Source of the DNA: Pseudomonadota bacterium
GTDB taxonomy: Bacteria > Bdellovibrionota_B > Oligoflexia > Oligoflexales > JAPPIL01
DNA: 7,779 nt
Reading direction: 5' to 3'
Assembly (NCBI GenBank): GCA_028877195.1
Contig: JAPPIL010000191.1
Location: forward strand, 1 to 7,779
A program made the position numbers and the translations under genes. Shown here piece after piece: positions 5,622-7,779 of this stretch (the first letter of the stretch is position 1; each line of letters opens with the position of its first letter). Below the pieces are notes generated by a model that worked only from the letters and a program-made list of their open reading frames with translations, was not told the origin of the DNA and did not search any database.

Positions 5622-6574
5622 CGGAATCACTGAAGGTCAATGGTATCACCAAAATATATGCCGCTGATGTTTTCAAACGCAAGCTGGTAATACTTGATGA
5701 CTTGTCGATTGAGTTCCCGCTCAAGAAGTGCACTGGGCTGTTCGGGCATAATGGTGCGGGCAAGACGACGTTAATTCGCTTAATCTTTGGCATCAGTCGT
5801 CCTAACCGTGGCAACATCACTATTGCTGATTCTGACATCAGTGCCTTAAACCGCCGCAAAATCGGCTACATGCCTGAAGTAGACAAGACGGCTAGCACTT
5901 TGACTCCGAGAGAGATTATCACCAGTCATTGTATGTTATTTGCTCTTGATGACATTGAGAACCGCACCAAGAACATTTTGGAGAAGGTTGGTCTCTTGGC
6001 GAGTTGGAACAAAAAATCTTCGTCGTTATCTAAAGGTATGGGGCGTAGGTTGGCGTTTGCGCAAGCGACGGTGCATGAGCCTGATTTTTTGATTTTAGAT
6101 GAGCCATTCTCTGGCCTTGACCCGTTGGGTAGGGCTGATATGCACAATTGGATTACCGAACAGAAGGCGAAGCAGACAACGGTTATCCTTTGCTCGCATG
6201 AGTTGCGGGAGTCATATTCGTTGTGTGATGAGTTCAACATTCTCAATAAGGGCAAGTTAGTCTATTCAACGCTTGATAGTGGTAAGCACTTCAAACTGCC
6301 TGCACCTTTGTTTGCGATTACGATTGCCGATGTTAGTGAAGAGGAGTTTCAGAATTTGCAGGCGGAAGCAAATCTCCCTAACCCATTGTTATTAAGGCAT
6401 CATAGCGACGACAACCATTTATGGGCGCAGTTTGACAGTTATGAGAGTGCTTATCAATGGTTGCGGTTTTTGACGCAGAAAGATTTGCGGGTAAAGATGT
6501 TTGGCGACGATGGTCAAGATAACCAGCAGGTAGAGATGCTTAAATTCTTTAAACTTGGTGAGCAGTCAGCATGA
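5618..6574 (+). CDS. ABC-2 type transporter ATP-binding protein (CcmA/NosF class)
   Basis: The 318-residue protein has all the ATPase motifs: Walker A GHNGAGKTT (43-51), signature LSKGMGRRL (137-145), Walker B FLILDEP with Glu162 as catalytic base, D-loop SGLDP (165-169) and His194 of the H-loop. The Q-loop region reads GYMPE (83-87), with Glu87 in place of Gln, which is normal for this exporter class. SKGMGRR rather than SGGQ also points to the COG1131 group. About 90 residues after the nucleotide-binding domain form a C-terminal regulatory extension. It powers the permease encoded immediately downstream. The start shares ATGA with the upstream stop, and its own stop shares ATGA with the permease start, so the three proteins are probably made in matched amounts. 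The substrate is unknown. Confidence 0.92.
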   Translation: MTESLKVNGITKIYAADVFKRKLVILDDLSIEFPLKKCTGLFGHNGAGKTTLIRLIFGISRPNRGNITIADSDISALNRRKIGYMPEVDKTASTLTPREIITSHCMLFALDDIENRTKNILEKVGLLASWNKKSSSLSKGMGRRLAFAQATVHEPDFLILDEPFSGLDPLGRADMHNWITEQKAKQTTVILCSHELRESYSLCDEFNILNKGKLVYSTLDSGKHFKLPAPLFAITIADVSEEEFQNLQAEANLPNPLLLRHHSDDNHLWAQFDSYESAYQWLRFLTQKDLRVKMFGDDGQDNQQVEMLKFFKLGEQSA

Positions 6575-7344
6575 AACAAATCTACATTATTGCGAAAGAG
6601 ACGTTTACACTGTTGCGGCGTGATAAGATATTTCTGCCGATTATCGCGTTTGGCTGTTGTATGATGTTTGTCAGCAGTATGGCGCAGGATACGAGTGCTG
6701 ACGAATTAGTAAAGGTAATGCTTGATGTTGGCGTTACTGGTTTTTTTGTTACTGGCATCTTGATTTGTATGCTTTGGGGGATTAAGTCGATTTGCGAGTC
6801 GCGCAAGGACGGTTCGGTTGAGTTACAGTTGGTGTCGCCGATTAGTCGTTATCAGTGGCTATTGGGCAAGTATTTTGGTTTAAGTTTTTCATTGTTGGTT
6901 ATTGGGGCAATTCTTTACATCGCTTTTCAAGTGATGATGCTTCTTGATTTCAAGCAATTCATTTCGTTTCATCAGTTCTTGATCTTTGCTTACATGTATC
7001 TTGGTTGGCTTGTGTTTGCGGCGATATGCACCTTTTTTGCGACTTTTTGTAATACCCCAACGGCGATTTTCTCTAGTTTTTTGGTGTGGGTATTGGGAAT
7101 GTTGAGCGGCATTCTTGAGGAGACGTTGCCACAGAGAAGTATTGGTACTTGGATGGAGAAGGCAATTACTTCGTTGGCGACTTTTTGGGATTTTCAGCGC
7201 TTTAATCTCATTGACTACACGTATTATGAAGCTTCTTTCCCTCATTCTGCGGATTTGCTATCGTTCGCGGCTTATGGGGTGGCGTTGATTACGATTTTGT
7301 TGTTAGGTGCTTCGTTTATCTTTGGGCGGCGTGATTTAGTGTGA
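6571..7344 (+). CDS. ABC-2 type transporter permease (NosY-like)
   Basis: The 257-residue polytopic protein has six likely membrane helices, near residues 19-37, 54-71, 103-124, 135-159, 163-182 and 229-251. The cytoplasmic coupling region ESRKDGSVELQLVSPISR (76-93), followed by LLGK (97-100), is typical of ABC-2/COG1277 permeases, and the C-terminal GRRDL is also common in this group. With one ATPase and one permease the working complex would be a homodimer of each. NosY and gliding-type permeases share this architecture, but no nos or gliding genes lie here, so no substrate is assigned. A hydrophilic loop (183-228) between helices 5 and 6 should face the periplasm, on the same side as the TPR-like partner. 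Confidence 0.9.
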   Translation: MKQIYIIAKETFTLLRRDKIFLPIIAFGCCMMFVSSMAQDTSADELVKVMLDVGVTGFFVTGILICMLWGIKSICESRKDGSVELQLVSPISRYQWLLGKYFGLSFSLLVIGAILYIAFQVMMLLDFKQFISFHQFLIFAYMYLGWLVFAAICTFFATFCNTPTAIFSSFLVWVLGMLSGILEETLPQRSIGTWMEKAITSLATFWDFQRFNLIDYTYYEASFPHSADLLSFAAYGVALITILLLGASFIFGRRDLV

Positions 7345-7357
7345 GTGGTGGGTTGAT

Positions 7358-7627
7358 GTGCTTGATGATTTAGGGGAGCATGTCCGTCGTGAGAGACAAG
7401 TAGCACGTAAACTGCGCCGCACGCGTTGGTGGCATAACTTACGCGACAACTCTAACTGCCACTACTGTAGTGAACCTCTTACTAAATCGCGAGCAACGAT
7501 GGATCATGTCGTTGCCTTAAGGTTGGGTGGTAGATCAACTAAAGACAATATCGTTCCCTGTTGCCTGCCGTGCAACCGCAAGAAACGCGATGATTACATG
7601 GTTGATTGGTTTAGGAAGACCTTTTGA
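7358..7627 (+). CDS. Small HNH endonuclease domain protein
   Basis: The 89-residue protein is a compact HNH (beta-beta-alpha metal) nuclease. CHYC (Cys34, Cys37) and CLPC (Cys69, Cys72) form a zinc knuckle, and the active centre is TMDHVVALRLGGRSTKDNIV, with His50, Asn64 and Asn73 as the H-N-N set. The basic N-terminus (RRERQVARKLRRTRWW, 10-25) should bind DNA. The GTG start is the first possible initiator after an in-frame TAG at 7337-7339. GGTGGG (7347-7352) lies five bases before it. It follows the permease by 13 bases and probably shares its transcript. The biological role is unknown: it could act in DNA repair or restriction, or be a captured homing-type nuclease. No methyltransferase is present, so a complete restriction system is not seen. 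An array of DNA hairpins begins 12 bases after its stop. Confidence 0.85.
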   Translation: MLDDLGEHVRRERQVARKLRRTRWWHNLRDNSNCHYCSEPLTKSRATMDHVVALRLGGRSTKDNIVPCCLPCNRKKRDDYMVDWFRKTF

Positions 7628-7638
7628 TTGGTATTGTG

Positions 7639-7683
7639 TATACGAGGAGGGTTTCCCCTCCTCGGACTCCTCCCTCTTTTTTG
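7639..7683 (+). repeat. Tandem hairpin repeat, unit 1 (possible terminator)
   Basis: The unit starts at TATACG. CGAGGAGGG (7643-7651) pairs perfectly with CCCTCCTCG (7656-7664) around TTTC. A run of six T (7677-7682) follows, 12 bases after the stem. CTCCTC (7667-7672) can compete for the same left arm and would bring the stem closer to the T-run. It could end transcription of the operon, but the match to later units that have weaker or no T-runs shows that it is first of all a repeat. Confidence 0.75.
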
Positions 7684-7725
7684 TATGCGGAGGGCTTTCC
7701 CCCCTCCGCACCTCCCCCCTCATTG
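7684..7725 (+). repeat. Tandem hairpin repeat, unit 2
   Basis: The unit starts TATGCGG. TGCGGAGGG (7686-7694) pairs with CCCTCCGCA (7702-7710) around a 7-base loop, followed by the pyrimidine-rich spacer CCTCCCCCCTC and ATTG. Compared with unit 1, the stem has changed on both arms together and still pairs. Confidence 0.8.
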
Positions 7726-7779
7726 TATGCGGAGGAACGTTCCCTTCCTCCGCACCTCCATCCCTTTTGTTCGCAAACA
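7726..7779 (+). repeat. Tandem hairpin repeat, unit 3, at the right edge
   Basis: TGCGGAGGAA (7728-7737) pairs with TTCCTCCGCA (7745-7754). The arm and loop also contain the perfect palindrome GGAACGTTCC (7734-7743). The unit continues through CCTCCATCCCTTTTG to TTCGCAAACA at the window edge. It is the closest match to the inverted unit at bases 1-49, including the TTGTTC[AG]CAA tail that the two preceding units lack. Confidence 0.8.

Noticed and set aside
5286..6255. Minus-strand reading frames opposite the TPR-like and ABC ATPase genes
   Set aside because: They lie fully opposite well-supported genes, lack Shine-Dalgarno sequences and show no recognisable protein features.
7358..7627. Complete restriction-modification or Cas9-type system built on the HNH domain
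   Set aside because: No methyltransferase, specificity subunit, RuvC domain or guide RNA feature is present; it is a lone 89-residue nuclease.
7639..7779. CRISPR array
   Set aside because: The units are self-complementary and similar along their whole length. There are no unique spacers of constant size and no cas genes.

Overview
The window looks like ordinary Gram-negative bacterial chromosome, most likely proteobacterial in the broad sense. The grounds are a lipobox lipoprotein, Sec-type signal peptides, a COG4324/PF10023-type zinc aminopeptidase, YggT, an ABC-2 exporter pair and a GtrA protein. The preprotein/ABC/HNH end of the window resembles gene sets I remember from deltaproteobacterial genomes, but I cannot place the species. 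All ten supported genes are on the + strand. There is no tRNA, rRNA, CRISPR array or transposase. The longest stretch without a gene is 152 bases at the right end, and it is filled by hairpin repeats.

Left part (1-2558): an inverted copy of a hairpin repeat lies at the very edge, followed by a four-helix GtrA-type membrane protein. Next come two tandem, diverged paralogues (644-1561 and 1590-2558), which I read as exported proteins with a trypsin/glutamyl-endopeptidase-like fold. All three catalytic positions appear to be lost in both copies, so they would be pseudoproteases. This pair is the most unusual protein-level content of the window.

Middle (2559-4400): a large inverted repeat (2569-2629), with two perfect tandem copies of a 10-base sequence in its loop, separates the pseudoprotease pair from a lipoprotein zinc aminopeptidase. 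A single-domain lipoate-protein ligase follows.

Right part (4401-7627): a plausible sigma-70-like promoter (4427-4455) precedes a tightly packed operon of yggT, a membrane-anchored helical-repeat protein with an acidic tail, an ABC-2 ATPase and an ABC-2 permease. Three of its junctions overlap (11, 4 and 4 bases). A small HNH nuclease begins 13 bases after the permease. The helical-repeat protein, ATPase and permease probably form one membrane export or remodelling machine; its substrate cannot be read from the sequence.

Right end (7639-7779): three tandem 42-54-base hairpin units. They belong to the same family as the inverted unit at bases 1-49, and the stems keep pairing despite sequence changes. 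The two window ends carry matching sequence in opposite orientation, so this dispersed repeat may have set the ends of an assembled contig.
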